35,983 nt of DNA from NCBI GenBank assembly GCA_964412845.1, contig CAYPQM010000062.1, positions 1 to 35,983 of the forward strand, given 5' to 3'. A program made the translations under genes and the position numbers. Shown here one piece after another: positions 1-8,110 of the stretch (positions within the stretch are counted from its first letter, which is position 1; the number at the start of each line of letters is the position of its first letter). The DNA comes from JAWWPY01 sp964412845. GTDB taxonomy: Bacteria > Actinomycetota > Actinomycetes > Streptosporangiales > Streptosporangiaceae. A model generated the notes under the pieces. That model saw nothing but the letters and a program-made list of their open reading frames with translations, did no database searches and was not told the origin of the DNA.

Positions 1-1
1 C

Positions 2-583
2 AGCCTGCAGCGGCTTGGCCTCGATCGGGTCGACATCGTCCTCGTGCACGACCCGGACGAGCACGCGGACCAGGCGCTGAGCGAGGCGCTGCCCGCGCTG
101 ATCGACCTGCGCGAGCAGGGCGTGATCGGGGCGGTCGGCCTCGGCATGAATCAGTGGCAGGTGCCGCTGCGGGCGGTGCGGGAGACCGACCTGGATGTGG
201 TGATGCTGGCCGGGCGGTGGACCCTGGCGGATCGCAGCGGCGCGCCGCTGCTTGAAGCGTGCGCCGAGCGCGGCGTCTCCGTGCTGGCCGCGGCCCCGTT
301 CAACTCAGGCCTGCTCGCGCGGGCGTGGCCGCCGGATGACGCCACGTTCAACTACGGGCCAGCGGCCGCCGACGTGCTGGCGCATGCCCGGCAACTGGCC
401 CGGCTCAGTGAGCAGCACGGCATGACCCTGCCGCAGGCGGCGCTGCGGTTCCCGCTCCTGAACACCGCCGTGGCCTGCGTCGTTGTCGGCCTTGGATCAG
501 CTGGGCATGTCCGGTCGGCAGTAGATTGGCTCACCGGAACGGGGTCAGAGAGCAGTTGGATGCAGGAGGTGGGCAGGCCATGA
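2..583 (+). CDS. Aldo/keto reductase, C-terminal part (candidate L-fucose dehydrogenase)
   Basis: The gene enters from the left edge; an open frame runs from base 2 to the TGA at 581-583, so only about 193 C-terminal residues are present. The visible part is the second half of an aldo/keto reductase TIM barrel: a LGLDRVDIVLVHDP strand with the DxxxVHDP pattern, the REQGVIGAVGLGMN segment, and a C-terminal half with AAPFNSGLLA and FNYGP motifs typical of the D-threo-aldose 1-dehydrogenase / L-fucose dehydrogenase group, which oxidise the sugar to its lactone with NAD(P). Catalytic Asp/Tyr/Lys lie upstream of the window. The stop overlaps the start of the next gene (ATGA), so the two are translationally coupled. 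The following hydrolase and alpha-L-fucosidase make L-fucose the likely substrate; this substrate call is inferred from context, the family call is firm. Confidence 0.88.
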   Translation, partial: SLQRLGLDRVDIVLVHDPDEHADQALSEALPALIDLREQGVIGAVGLGMNQWQVPLRAVRETDLDVVMLAGRWTLADRSGAPLLEACAERGVSVLAAAPFNSGLLARAWPPDDATFNYGPAAADVLAHARQLARLSEQHGMTLPQAALRFPLLNTAVACVVVGLGSAGHVRSAVDWLTGTGSESSWMQEVGRP

Positions 584-1521
584 GGATCGCCCGGATCGGC
601 CCGGCTGGTGCGGAGATCCCGGTCGCGGCAGATGGTGCCGGGATCTGGCGCGATCTCCGGTCGCTGACGCCGGACATCACCGGTGCCTTCCTGGCCAGCG
701 GCCTCGATCAGGCGCGGCGCGCGCTGGCCAGCGGCTCGCTGCCCGCGGCCGGCGACGGCCTGCTGCCTGGTGCCGGCGACGGGTCGGTGCCCGCGGTCGG
801 TGACAGCCCGGTGTCCGCCGCGGGCGATGTCTCGCGGCCCGGCCCCGGCGGAAGCGCCCGATTCGGGCCGCCGGTCGCGAGTCCAGGCAAGATCGTCTGC
901 ATCGGGCTCAACTATCGGGACCATGCCGCGGAGACCGGCGCGGACCTGCCTACCGAGCCCATCTTGTTCCTGAAGACGCCGGACACGATGGTGGGCCCGG
1001 ACGATGAAGTACTCGTGCCGCGGCGCTCGGTGAAGACCGACTACGAGGTTGAGCTGGCGGTGATCATCGGCGCGCAGGCCCGCTATCTCGATTCGCCGGC
1101 CGACGCCGCCGCTGTGATCGCGGGCTACGCGATCAGCAACGACGTGTCCGAGCGCGAGTTCCAGATCGAGCGCGGCGGCCAGTGGGACAAGGGCAAGAAC
1201 TGCGAGACGTTCAACCCGCTCGGACCGTGGCTGGTCACCGCCGACGACATCGCGGACACGCGGGCCCTGGGCATGCGGCTGTGGGTGAACGGCGAGCTGC
1301 GGCAGAACGGCAGCACCAAGGACATGATCTTCGCCCCGGATCACATCGTCTGGTACCTGAGCCAGTTCATGGTCCTGCGCCCCGGCGACGTCATCAACAC
1401 CGGTACCCCCGCCGGGGTCGCGATGGGCCGCCCCGGTCAGCCCTACCTGCGCGCGGGTGACGTGGTCGAGCTGGAGATCGACGAACTCGGCCGCCAGCGG
1501 CAGGTCTTCGGCCAGGCCTGA
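580..1521 (+). CDS. Fumarylacetoacetate hydrolase family protein (candidate 2,4-diketo-3-deoxy-L-fuconate hydrolase)
   Basis: The product has 313 residues. The start is the ATG at 580, overlapping the preceding TGA, with AGGAGG at 564-569; upstream codons in the same frame lie inside the reductase gene. Residues from about 101 form the FAH fold: SPGKIVCIGLNYRDHA, the metal ligands E156 and E158 (YEVELAV) and D188 (ISNDVSERE), a GQWDKGKN loop and the GTPAGVA glycine-rich end. Family members cleave C-C bonds of acylpyruvate-type substrates with Mg or Mn. Close relatives act on 2,4-diketo-3-deoxy-fuconate/rhamnonate at the end of non-phosphorylative deoxysugar pathways, and the fucosidase next door supports that role here. 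The N-terminal domain is joined to the catalytic domain by an odd Gly/Pro/Ala/Asp-rich linker made of four degenerate 8-residue repeats (residues 53-84). Confidence 0.87.
   Translation: MRIARIGPAGAEIPVAADGAGIWRDLRSLTPDITGAFLASGLDQARRALASGSLPAAGDGLLPGAGDGSVPAVGDSPVSAAGDVSRPGPGGSARFGPPVASPGKIVCIGLNYRDHAAETGADLPTEPILFLKTPDTMVGPDDEVLVPRRSVKTDYEVELAVIIGAQARYLDSPADAAAVIAGYAISNDVSEREFQIERGGQWDKGKNCETFNPLGPWLVTADDIADTRALGMRLWVNGELRQNGSTKDMIFAPDHIVWYLSQFMVLRPGDVINTGTPAGVAMGRPGQPYLRAGDVVELEIDELGRQRQVFGQA
736..831 (+). repeat. Four degenerate 24-bp repeats inside the FAH gene
   Basis: Four consecutive 24-bp units encode SLPAAGDG, LLPGAGDG, SVPAVGDS and PVSAAGDV, an in-frame low-complexity linker between the N-terminal segment and the FAH catalytic core. 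The frame is kept because the unit is eight codons. The copies have diverged at the DNA level. Confidence 0.7.
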
Positions 1522-1525
1522 TCCC

Positions 1526-2857
1526 GTGGCCGAACTGCCCGCCCCCCGTGTGGCCGTGGCCGATCTGCGGGCGCAGCGGCTGGCCGAATTCCGGCACCGG
1601 CGGTTCGGCCTGTTCCTGCACTGGGGTCTGTACACGCTGGCCGCCCGGCACGAGTGGGTGAAGAACACCGAGCGCCTGACCGACGAGGAGTACCAGGCGT
1701 ATTTCGATCATTTCGACCCCGACCTGCACGATCCTGGCCGGTGGGCGGACGAGGCGAAAAATGCCGGCCTGCGCTACCTGGTGCTGACCACCAAGCACCA
1801 TGAGGGTTTCGCCCTCTGGGACTCGGCACTGTCGGACTACACGGTGGCGCATACTCCGTGGGGGAAGGATCTTGTCGGGCCGCTGGTGGATGCGTTCCGC
1901 GCGCGGGGGCTCGGCATCGGCTTCTACCACTCCCTGGTCGATTGGCATCACCCCGACTTCCCGGTCGATGGACTGCATCCCCGCCGGGACGACCGCCCGT
2001 TCATCGAGGCGGCCGCCGGGCGGGACATGGCGCGGTACCGGGAGTTCCTGCACGGCCAGGTCACCGAGCTGCTGACCCGGTACGGCGACATCGACACGCT
2101 GTGGTTCGACTTCTCCTACCCCGATCTGGTCCACTTCGGCGAGCGGGTCTGGGGCGGCAAGGGGCGCGACGACTGGGACTCGCCGCGGCTGCTCGAACTG
2201 GTCCGCCGGCTGCAGCCGGGGATCCTCGTCAACGACCGGCTCGACCTGCCGGGTACCGCGGACTTCAGCACGCCGGAGCAGTACCAGCCAGCCGGCCCGA
2301 TGCTGGTGGATGGTCGGCCGGTGGCCTGGGAGGCCTGCCAGACGCTCAACGGCAGCTGGGGATACGACCGTGACAACCTCGACTGGAAGCCGGTCGACCT
2401 GCTGGTCCGGATGCTGGTCGACACCGTGTCCAAGGACGGCAACCTGCTGCTCAACGTCGGCCCGAACGGCCGCGGTGAGATGGACGAGCGGGCCATCGCG
2501 ACGCTGCGCGGCATCGGCCGCTGGATGCGCCTGCACGAGCGGTCGATCATCGGGGCCGGGCCCAGTGCTTTCCGCCCGCCGGCCGACTGCCGCTACACCC
2601 AGCGCGGTGACCGGCTGTACCTGCACGTGTTCGCCTGGCCATTCGGGCACCTGCACCTGCCCGGGCTGGCGGGCCAGGTGCGGTACGCCCAGTTCCTGCA
2701 CGACGCCTCGGAGGTCAGGCGGCACACCGCGGACCCTGGGCAGCCCGCGCCGCATGGCGTTCCGGCCGGCCTGCCGCCCGGAACCCTGACCCTGCAACTG
2801 CCGGTCCAGCGTCCCGACATCGCCGTCCCGGTCATCGAACTCTTTCTCACCGGCTGA
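1526..2857 (+). CDS. Alpha-L-fucosidase, glycoside hydrolase family 29
   Basis: The product has 443 residues. It begins at GTG 1526, four bases after the hydrolase stop; no strong ribosome site is visible, so coupling to upstream translation is likely. The N-terminus carries the GH29 signature segments RFGLFLHWG (27-34) and LVLTTKHHEGFALWDS (86-100), a YHSLVDWHHPDF stretch, and LWFDFSYPD at 192-200, in which D195 is the expected catalytic nucleophile of this retaining family. The DGNLLLNVGPNGRGEM segment is also typical. GH29 enzymes remove terminal L-fucose from glycans. No signal peptide is seen, so the enzyme appears cytoplasmic and would act on imported oligosaccharides. It is somewhat shorter than secreted, multi-domain members. 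Being last of three coupled genes, it ties the cassette to fucose use. Confidence 0.93.
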   Translation: MAELPAPRVAVADLRAQRLAEFRHRRFGLFLHWGLYTLAARHEWVKNTERLTDEEYQAYFDHFDPDLHDPGRWADEAKNAGLRYLVLTTKHHEGFALWDSALSDYTVAHTPWGKDLVGPLVDAFRARGLGIGFYHSLVDWHHPDFPVDGLHPRRDDRPFIEAAAGRDMARYREFLHGQVTELLTRYGDIDTLWFDFSYPDLVHFGERVWGGKGRDDWDSPRLLELVRRLQPGILVNDRLDLPGTADFSTPEQYQPAGPMLVDGRPVAWEACQTLNGSWGYDRDNLDWKPVDLLVRMLVDTVSKDGNLLLNVGPNGRGEMDERAIATLRGIGRWMRLHERSIIGAGPSAFRPPADCRYTQRGDRLYLHVFAWPFGHLHLPGLAGQVRYAQFLHDASEVRRHTADPGQPAPHGVPAGLPPGTLTLQLPVQRPDIAVPVIELFLTG

Positions 2858-3048
2858 GCTGGCCCTCGCATCGGACGATTAGTAATCAGACGATTACAGG
2901 TAGTAGTATCCGGGGATTCTCATACTGACACGCTCCGTAGCTGACCGGACGCAGGAGTTGGCTTCGGTGGTCGAACGTCCCGGATGCGAGGGCGGGCCGT
3001 GACGCAGTTCGCGGCGCTGGCCTCCGGGCGGACATGACAGGGGCAGAA

Positions 3049-3285
3049 ATGACGCTGTTGGTCTGGCTGAGCTTCGCGCTCGGCCTGGTGATATTCCTCG
3101 CCGTCGCAGTGACCTCGCTGTGGCTTGTTCTCAGGCGCCCGGACAGCCGGCCGGTCCCCGGCCGTATCCGGGCCACCTCGCAGGCCGCCAATTCCCGCGC
3201 GGGCCACCTGTCCCGCTCCGGCAGCGCCGCCAAGCACCGGAGGACGGCCCGGTCGCAGGCGGAGACGGCCAAGAGCCCACGGTAG
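3049..3285 (+). CDS. Small single-span membrane protein of unknown function
   Basis: The product has 78 residues from ATG 3049, chosen over ATG 3034 because an AGGGG element lies 6 bases upstream of 3049. One strongly hydrophobic segment (about residues 3-27: LLVWLSFALGLVIFLAV...) is followed by a basic, Ser/Ala/Arg-rich tail, so a membrane-anchored protein with a cytoplasmic tail is expected. No family is recognised. It stands alone between the fucose cassette and the SDR gene. The 190-base region before it (2858-3048) holds no other gene that can be supported; it contains a locally A/T-richer patch with the direct repeat GACGATTA at 2875-2882 and about 2890-2897. Coding status rests on the hydrophobic segment and start signal only. 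Confidence 0.5.
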   Translation: MTLLVWLSFALGLVIFLAVAVTSLWLVLRRPDSRPVPGRIRATSQAANSRAGHLSRSGSAAKHRRTARSQAETAKSPR

Positions 3286-3339
3286 GGACACTCCGGTGTC
3301 GTTCCCGGCCCGGGACCTGGGCCGGGGTGCGGCTCCCGG

Positions 3340-3347
3340 TATAGCGT
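3340..3347 (+). promoter_or_regulatory. Possible -10 element for a leaderless SDR transcript
   Basis: TATAGCGT ends eight bases before the GTG start at 3355, and no Shine-Dalgarno sequence is present. A TANNNT hexamer at -13 to -8 from the start codon is the usual layout of leaderless actinobacterial genes. Confidence 0.4.
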
Positions 3348-3354
3348 CGGGCGG

Positions 3355-4164
3355 GTGGCTGACAACAACGGGAAGGCGCTGGCGGGACGGGTCGCGCTGG
3401 TCAACGCGGCGGGCCGGGGGATCGGGCGCGGCACGGCGGAGGCACTGGCGGCCGGGGGCGCCCGGCTGATCGTGGCGTCGCTGAACGGCGACGCGATCAC
3501 CAGCCTCGCCGCGGACCTGGCCGCCCGGCACGGGGTCGAGGTCGTCGGGATGATCGGCGACGTGACGCGGCCGGACACCGCGCAGACGCTGGTCGGGGCG
3601 GCGGTGCAGCGGTTCGGCGGCCTGGACATCCTGGTCAACAACAGCGGAGGGCCGCCGCGGGGGCAGTTCACCGACTTCGACGACGCGGCCTGGCAGGATG
3701 CGTTCGACCTGCTGCTGCTGAGCGTGGTGCGGATGGTCCGGGCCGCGCTGCCGTGGCTGCGCGCGTCCGCGCACGGCGGCCGGATCGTCACCGTGGCGTC
3801 GACCTCGGTCAAACAGCCGGTCGAGAACCTCATCCTGTCCAACAGCCTGCGAGCCGCCGTGGCTGGCCTGTCCAAGACGCTCGCCGACGAACTGGGCCCG
3901 GACGGGGTCACCGTGAACCTGGTCTGTCCCGGCAGCATCCTGACCGACCGGCTGCGCAGCGGATTCCGCGCGCGGGCCGCCGAAGCAGGAGTTGACGTGG
4001 ACAAGCTGGTCGCGGGCGAGGCCGGACGCAAGGTCCCGCTGGGCCGCGTCGGGATGCCCGCCGACCTCGGCAACCTCATCGCCTACCTCTGCTCGGACGC
4101 CGGGTCCTACATCACCGGCCAGGTCATCGCCGTGGACGGCGGGATGCTGCGCGGGACCTTCTAG
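3355..4164 (+). CDS. Atypical short-chain dehydrogenase/reductase lacking the YxxxK pair
   Basis: The product has 269 residues from GTG 3355. The Rossmann fold is clear: NAAGRGIGRG (17-26) as the dinucleotide loop, a GDV acidic turn at 68-70, NNSGG at 95-99, and a C-terminal GQVIAVDGGM. The catalytic region reads VASTSV followed by LSNSLRAAVAGLSKTLADEL. Aligned with ordinary SDRs (YSASKAAVAGL), the catalytic Tyr is Ser162 and the Lys is Arg166, while a Ser at about 149-151 remains. This matches the known 'BKR-like' SDR subgroup that does not conform to the catalytic tetrad. Annotation as 3-oxoacyl-ACP reductase would therefore be misleading; the reaction is unknown. It has its own promoter-like element and appears monocistronic. 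Confidence 0.87.
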   Translation: MADNNGKALAGRVALVNAAGRGIGRGTAEALAAGGARLIVASLNGDAITSLAADLAARHGVEVVGMIGDVTRPDTAQTLVGAAVQRFGGLDILVNNSGGPPRGQFTDFDDAAWQDAFDLLLLSVVRMVRAALPWLRASAHGGRIVTVASTSVKQPVENLILSNSLRAAVAGLSKTLADELGPDGVTVNLVCPGSILTDRLRSGFRARAAEAGVDVDKLVAGEAGRKVPLGRVGMPADLGNLIAYLCSDAGSYITGQVIAVDGGMLRGTF

Positions 4165-4210
4165 TGCTGCGGCTGGTGCTCCTTCCAGTGCCTCGGCTGG
4201 TGCTTCAGCG
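4163..4210 (+). repeat. Imperfect 24-bp tandem duplication
   Basis: Two adjacent 24-base copies (4163-4186 and 4187-4210) match at 18 of 24 positions and share the core CGGCTGGTGCT. They begin within the stop codon of the SDR gene and lie in the intergenic space before the GST gene. Confidence 0.6.
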
Positions 4211-4283
4211 CGCCTAGTACGTTGGGGGAGCGGGTCCGGCGCGGCGCCGGGGCCACTGATCCGTGCGCGGAGGGAGTGAGCCG

Positions 4284-5273
4284 GTGACGAGTACTGCCGC
4301 TGTGGCGAGCCCGGTGGATTTCGACACGTATGGCGACTACATGCTGAAGGCCCCCACCCGGCCGGACGGGGCGTTCATCCGCCCGCTCTACCGCTTTACC
4401 GGCCGGGTCACCGCGGACGGGTCCAGCGGCTACCTCGCCGAGCCCGGCCGCTACCACCTTTACGTCTCGCTGGCCTGCCCGTGGGCGCACCGCTCCGTCA
4501 TCGTGCGCCGCCTGCTGGGTCTCGACGAGGTGGTGTCGCTGTCCGTGGTCGACCCGATCCGGGACGGCCGCGGCTGGGCGTTCCGCGAGGGCCCGGGGTA
4601 CACAGCGGACCCGGTGAACGGCTTCACGCTGCTGCGGGAGGCCTACGAGGCGACCGAGCCCGGGTACGACGGGCACGTGTCGGTGCCGGTGCTGTGGGAC
4701 CGGGAGAACGGGAAGATCGTGTCGAACAACTTCCCGGACATCACCATCAACCTGGCCACCGAGTTCGGCCAGTGGGCGGATCCCGGCGTGGATCTCTACC
4801 CGGCCGCGCTCCGCCCGGAGATCGACGCGCTGAACGAGCGTGTCTACACCACGGTCAACAACGGGGTGTACCGGTGCGGGTTCGCCACCACGCAGCAGGC
4901 CTACGCCGCCGCGGTGGCCGCGCTCTTCGCCACCCTCGATGACCTTGAGCAGCGGCTGGCCACCCGCCGGTACCTGTTCGGCGGCCAGATTACCGAGGCG
5001 GACGTGCGGCTGTGGGTCACCCTGGCCCGCTTCGACGCCGTGTACGTCACCCATTTCAAGGCGAATCTGCGCCGCCTGGTGGACTACCCGAACCTGTGGG
5101 CGTATGCCCGCGACCTCTACCAGCAGCCCGCCTTCGGCCCGACCACCGACTTCGACCACATCAAACGCCATTACTTCGGCACGCATCCTCAGCTCAACCC
5201 ACTTCGGATCGTCCCGGCGGGTCCGCTGCTGGACTGGACCACGCCGCACCACCGCGAGTCGATGTCGCCCTGA
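4284..5273 (+). CDS. Glutathione S-transferase family, glutathionyl-hydroquinone reductase (Xi class) type
   Basis: The product has 329 residues from GTG 4284, chosen because GGAGGG lies about 10 bases upstream; an in-frame GTG at 4263 has no such site. The thioredoxin-fold active site is SLACPWAHR at about residues 63-71, with a single Cys before Pro-Trp-Ala-His as in Xi-class enzymes. The KIVSNNFPDI segment binds the thiol cofactor in this class, and the helical C-terminal domain ends with NPLRIVPAGP. Relatives reduce S-conjugated hydroquinones or similar thioethers. Actinobacteria normally use mycothiol instead of glutathione, so the natural thiol donor here is uncertain. A likely -10 (TACGTT, about 4219-4224) lies in the 119-base upstream spacer. 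A hairpin directly follows the stop. Confidence 0.9.
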   Translation: MTSTAAVASPVDFDTYGDYMLKAPTRPDGAFIRPLYRFTGRVTADGSSGYLAEPGRYHLYVSLACPWAHRSVIVRRLLGLDEVVSLSVVDPIRDGRGWAFREGPGYTADPVNGFTLLREAYEATEPGYDGHVSVPVLWDRENGKIVSNNFPDITINLATEFGQWADPGVDLYPAALRPEIDALNERVYTTVNNGVYRCGFATTQQAYAAAVAALFATLDDLEQRLATRRYLFGGQITEADVRLWVTLARFDAVYVTHFKANLRRLVDYPNLWAYARDLYQQPAFGPTTDFDHIKRHYFGTHPQLNPLRIVPAGPLLDWTTPHHRESMSP

Positions 5274-5276
5274 CCC

Positions 5277-5297
5277 CCGGCCGCGGCCTGCGGCCGG
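5277..5297 (+). terminator. Hairpin after the GST gene
   Basis: A perfect 8-bp stem (CCGGCCGC / GCGGCCGG) with a 5-base loop starts four bases after the TGA at 5271-5273. There is no T-tract, as is common for actinobacterial terminators. It separates the GST gene from the transporter operon. Confidence 0.5.
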
Positions 5298-5323
5298 AGG
5301 ACGGGAGGCTTGCACGGGACATA

Positions 5324-5354
5324 TTGGTCATGTCAGGATGGCGCACCTTAAATA
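5324..5354 (+). promoter_or_regulatory. Candidate promoter of the ABC importer operon
   Basis: In the 168-base spacer before the binding-protein gene, TTGGTC at 5324-5329 is followed after 18 bases by TTAAAT (5348-5353), in a locally A/T-rich patch. The -35 part lies inside a short inverted repeat GACAT-7-ATGTC (5318-5334), which could be an operator. This is a pattern match only. Confidence 0.35.
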
Positions 5355-5441
5355 GTGGTTCAGAATGCGGGAATCTCCGCACGAACGTTCCGACTCGCTC
5401 GCGCATGAGACTCCGCAGTCAGGAGCCAGGGAGGGCTGCGC

Positions 5442-7094
5442 ATGTCTCGTCGCGTCCCGCGTCTGTTCGTAGCTGCCGTCGCCGTCGCCCTGACCGCGAC
5501 GGCCTGCGGTGGCAGCGGTTCTGGTTCCGGCGGCTCAGTCAAGCAGGGCGGGGTGTTCCGGCTCGGCAGCGCGTCCAGCATCGACTCGCTCAACCCGTTC
5601 GTCGCGTTCCAGCAGGACGCATACGTGACGTTCGAGAACATCTATCCCTATCTGGTCCAGTACAACGCCGCGCTGCAGTTCACGGCGGACTTCGCCCGCA
5701 GCTGGCAGGAGTCCGCCGACGGGAAGACCTGGACCTTCCACACCCAGCCCGGCGCCAAGTGGTCCGATGGCAAGCCGCTGACCGCTGCTGACGCGGCCTT
5801 CACGTACCGCACCATCCTGAAGTTCCAGAACAGCGCCACCTCGGGCACTGCGGGGGATGTCGCGCACATGGTGAGCGCGACGGCGCCGAACGCCACCACG
5901 CTGGTGCTGACCTACAAGCAGCCGGTGGCGAACGTGCTCTCGCAGCTCCAGCAGGTGCCGATCCTGCCCGAGCATGTCTGGGCGAAGTACGCCACCGGCC
6001 AGGGCAAGGCGCTGACCACGTTCACCAACCCCGCGCCGATCGTCTCCGGCGGCCCGTTCACCCTGGTCAAGTACACGCCGAAGCAGATCGCGCTGTTCAA
6101 GCGCAACCCGGCCTTCTATGGCCCCAAGCCGCACATCGACGGGCTCGGCCTGCAGTTCTTCGGCACCTACGACGCCGAGATCACGGCGCTGAAGAGCGGG
6201 CAGCTGGACGGGATCGAGGTGGTGCCGCCCACCTCGGTGGCCGCGCTGAAGAACGCCCGCTTCGACGTGCGGGAGAGCCCGGGCAACTACTTCGACGACT
6301 TCATCATCAACGCCAACCCGAAGCAGGACGCGAGCCACCGGGAGCTGGCGAATCCGCTGCTGCGCCAGGCGTTCGACGCTGCGATCGACCGGCAGGCGAT
6401 CGTCAAGACCTCGCTGCTCGGCTACGGGCAGCCGGGGTCGTCGATCATCCCGCCGGCCACCGGCCACTGGTATGACCCGGCGATCAAGCCCACCGCGTTC
6501 AGCCTGGCCAAGGCGGGCCAGTTGCTGGATCAGGCCGGCTACAAGATGGGCAGCAACGGGGTCCGCGTCGCGGACGGCCACCCGATGGCCTACACCGTGA
6601 TCATGCCGGCCGACACGTCGGGCGGCTACGGCGACCGGTCATTCCAGATCATCCAGGGGGACTTCAAGAAGATCGGCGTCCAGCTGAGCCCGAAGAACCT
6701 GGACAACTCGGCGGCCTACGACGCGACCACGGCCAACAGCTACAAGAGCTTCGAGATCTCCATGTGGGACTGGCAGCCGCTCATCGATCCCGACTTCGAG
6801 CTGTCGGTGCTGACCTGCCAGTCATGGGGCGTCTGGAACGACACCGGCTATTGCAACAAGCCCTACGACCAGCTCTACCAGGCCCAGGGTGCCGCGACCA
6901 CGCCGGCCAAGCGGCAGCAGCTCGTCTACCAGATGCAGCAGATGGTCTACGACCAGCGGCTGTACGTGGTGCTCGACTACGCGGACCTGATCGAGGCGCA
7001 CAGCACCAAGTGGGTGGACATGCCGCTGGTCGGCGGGACGTCGTGGACGGCGTTGTCCAAGATCCCGTTCGAGGACGTGCACCTGGCGGGCTGA
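5442..7094 (+). CDS. ABC importer substrate-binding lipoprotein, SBP family 5 (peptide/nickel type)
   Basis: The product has 550 residues from ATG 5442 with AGGGAGGG about 9 bases upstream. The N-terminus is a lipoprotein signal: basic MSRRVPR, a hydrophobic core, and the lipobox TATAC with C22 as the lipidated residue, followed by a Gly/Ser tether. The body is a family 5 extracellular solute-binding protein: GGVFRLGSASSIDSLNPF, the DGKTWTFHT...KWSDGKPLTAADAAFTYR signature at about residues 91-122, and the LLRQAFDAAIDR segment. Family members deliver di- and oligopeptides, nickel or some oligosaccharides. It is the first gene of a five-gene importer operon; 50 bases separate it from the first permease. 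The ligand cannot be read from sequence. Confidence 0.95.
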   Translation: MSRRVPRLFVAAVAVALTATACGGSGSGSGGSVKQGGVFRLGSASSIDSLNPFVAFQQDAYVTFENIYPYLVQYNAALQFTADFARSWQESADGKTWTFHTQPGAKWSDGKPLTAADAAFTYRTILKFQNSATSGTAGDVAHMVSATAPNATTLVLTYKQPVANVLSQLQQVPILPEHVWAKYATGQGKALTTFTNPAPIVSGGPFTLVKYTPKQIALFKRNPAFYGPKPHIDGLGLQFFGTYDAEITALKSGQLDGIEVVPPTSVAALKNARFDVRESPGNYFDDFIINANPKQDASHRELANPLLRQAFDAAIDRQAIVKTSLLGYGQPGSSIIPPATGHWYDPAIKPTAFSLAKAGQLLDQAGYKMGSNGVRVADGHPMAYTVIMPADTSGGYGDRSFQIIQGDFKKIGVQLSPKNLDNSAAYDATTANSYKSFEISMWDWQPLIDPDFELSVLTCQSWGVWNDTGYCNKPYDQLYQAQGAATTPAKRQQLVYQMQQMVYDQRLYVVLDYADLIEAHSTKWVDMPLVGGTSWTALSKIPFEDVHLAG

Positions 7095-7144
7095 CGGGCT
7101 GAGCTGGCCGGCCGGGCGACGCGGGACAGGGAGGGCGGGAGGCC

Positions 7145-8110
7145 GTGCGCGGCGCGGACTACGTGATCAAGCGGGGGTTCTTCGCGCTCGTCACGATCTT
7201 CGTCGCGATCACCATCAACTTCTTCCTGTTCCGCGTCCTGCCCGGCAGCGCGGTGACCGACCTGTCCCGGGTGCCGCGGGCCAGCCTGAAACTGAAGCAC
7301 GCGCTGACCGTCGAGTTCGGCCTGGACAAGCCGAAGTGGCTGCAGTACTTCATCTACCTGAAGAACCTGGTGCACGGGAACATGGGTGTGTCGTTCGCCT
7401 ATCAGCAGCCGGTGACCCGCCTGCTGATCGCGGACCTGAAGAACACCATCCCGATGGTCACCGTGGGCACCGTGGCCGCCATCGTGGTCGGCGTGGGCTC
7501 CGGTGTGCTGTCCGCCTGGCGCCGCGGGTCGCCGCCCGACCACATCAGCACCAACCTGGCCATCTTCGCCTACGCGTTCCCGACCCAGTGGCTCGGGCTG
7601 ATGCTGCTGATCATCTTCGCCGGGACCCTCCCGGCAGGCGGCATGAGCAACCCGTTCCTGTTCACCGCCGAGCCGTTCTGGACGCACCTGGGCGACATCG
7701 GCACGCACATGATCCTGCCGGCCGGAACCCTCATGCTGACCGCCTACGGCAGCTACACGCTCGTGGTCCGCTCCGCGATGCTGGAGACGCTGGGTGAGGA
7801 CTACATCCTTACCGCCCGGGCCAAGGGCCTGCCGCCGCGGCGCATCGTCTGGCGGCATGCGGTCCGCAACGCGCTGCTGCCGATGGTCACCCTGATCGCC
7901 CTGGAACTCGGCTTCATCGTCGGCGGTGCGCTGCTGGTCGAGGTGATCTTCAGCTGGCCGGGCATCGGGCTGGCCATGTACACCGCGATCGGGCAGCGTG
8001 ACTACCCGATGCTGCAGGGCGGCTTCCTGATCCTGACCATCTCGGTGATCGTGCTCAACTTCATCTCCGACCTCGTCTACTTCCGCCTGGACCCGAGGAT
8101 CACCCAATGA
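7145..8110 (+). CDS. ABC importer permease (DppB/OppB type)
   Basis: The product has 321 residues from GTG 7145, preceded by GGGAGGGCGGGAGG. The N-terminal segment (FFALVTIFVAITINFFLFRVLPG) is a typical DppB first membrane helix with the FRVLPG exit motif, followed by the LGLDKPKW..Y signature and about five more hydrophobic segments. The cytoplasmic coupling loop with ARAKGLPPRRIVWRHAVRNALLP is the EAA-type contact with the ATPase. It forms the membrane channel with the second permease. Its stop TGA (8108-8110) lies within an ATGA, and that ATGACGGGGGCG is the first, degenerate copy of the 17-bp array that fills the space up to the next permease gene. Confidence 0.95.
   Translation: MRGADYVIKRGFFALVTIFVAITINFFLFRVLPGSAVTDLSRVPRASLKLKHALTVEFGLDKPKWLQYFIYLKNLVHGNMGVSFAYQQPVTRLLIADLKNTIPMVTVGTVAAIVVGVGSGVLSAWRRGSPPDHISTNLAIFAYAFPTQWLGLMLLIIFAGTLPAGGMSNPFLFTAEPFWTHLGDIGTHMILPAGTLMLTAYGSYTLVVRSAMLETLGEDYILTARAKGLPPRRIVWRHAVRNALLPMVTLIALELGFIVGGALLVEVIFSWPGIGLAMYTAIGQRDYPMLQGGFLILTISVIVLNFISDLVYFRLDPRITQ

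Noticed and set aside
352..1668. Long minus-strand open frames opposite the fucose cassette (also 1394-2797)
   Set aside because: They are antisense shadows with Arg/Pro/Gly-rich composition and no recognisable domain; the plus-strand genes have clear motifs.
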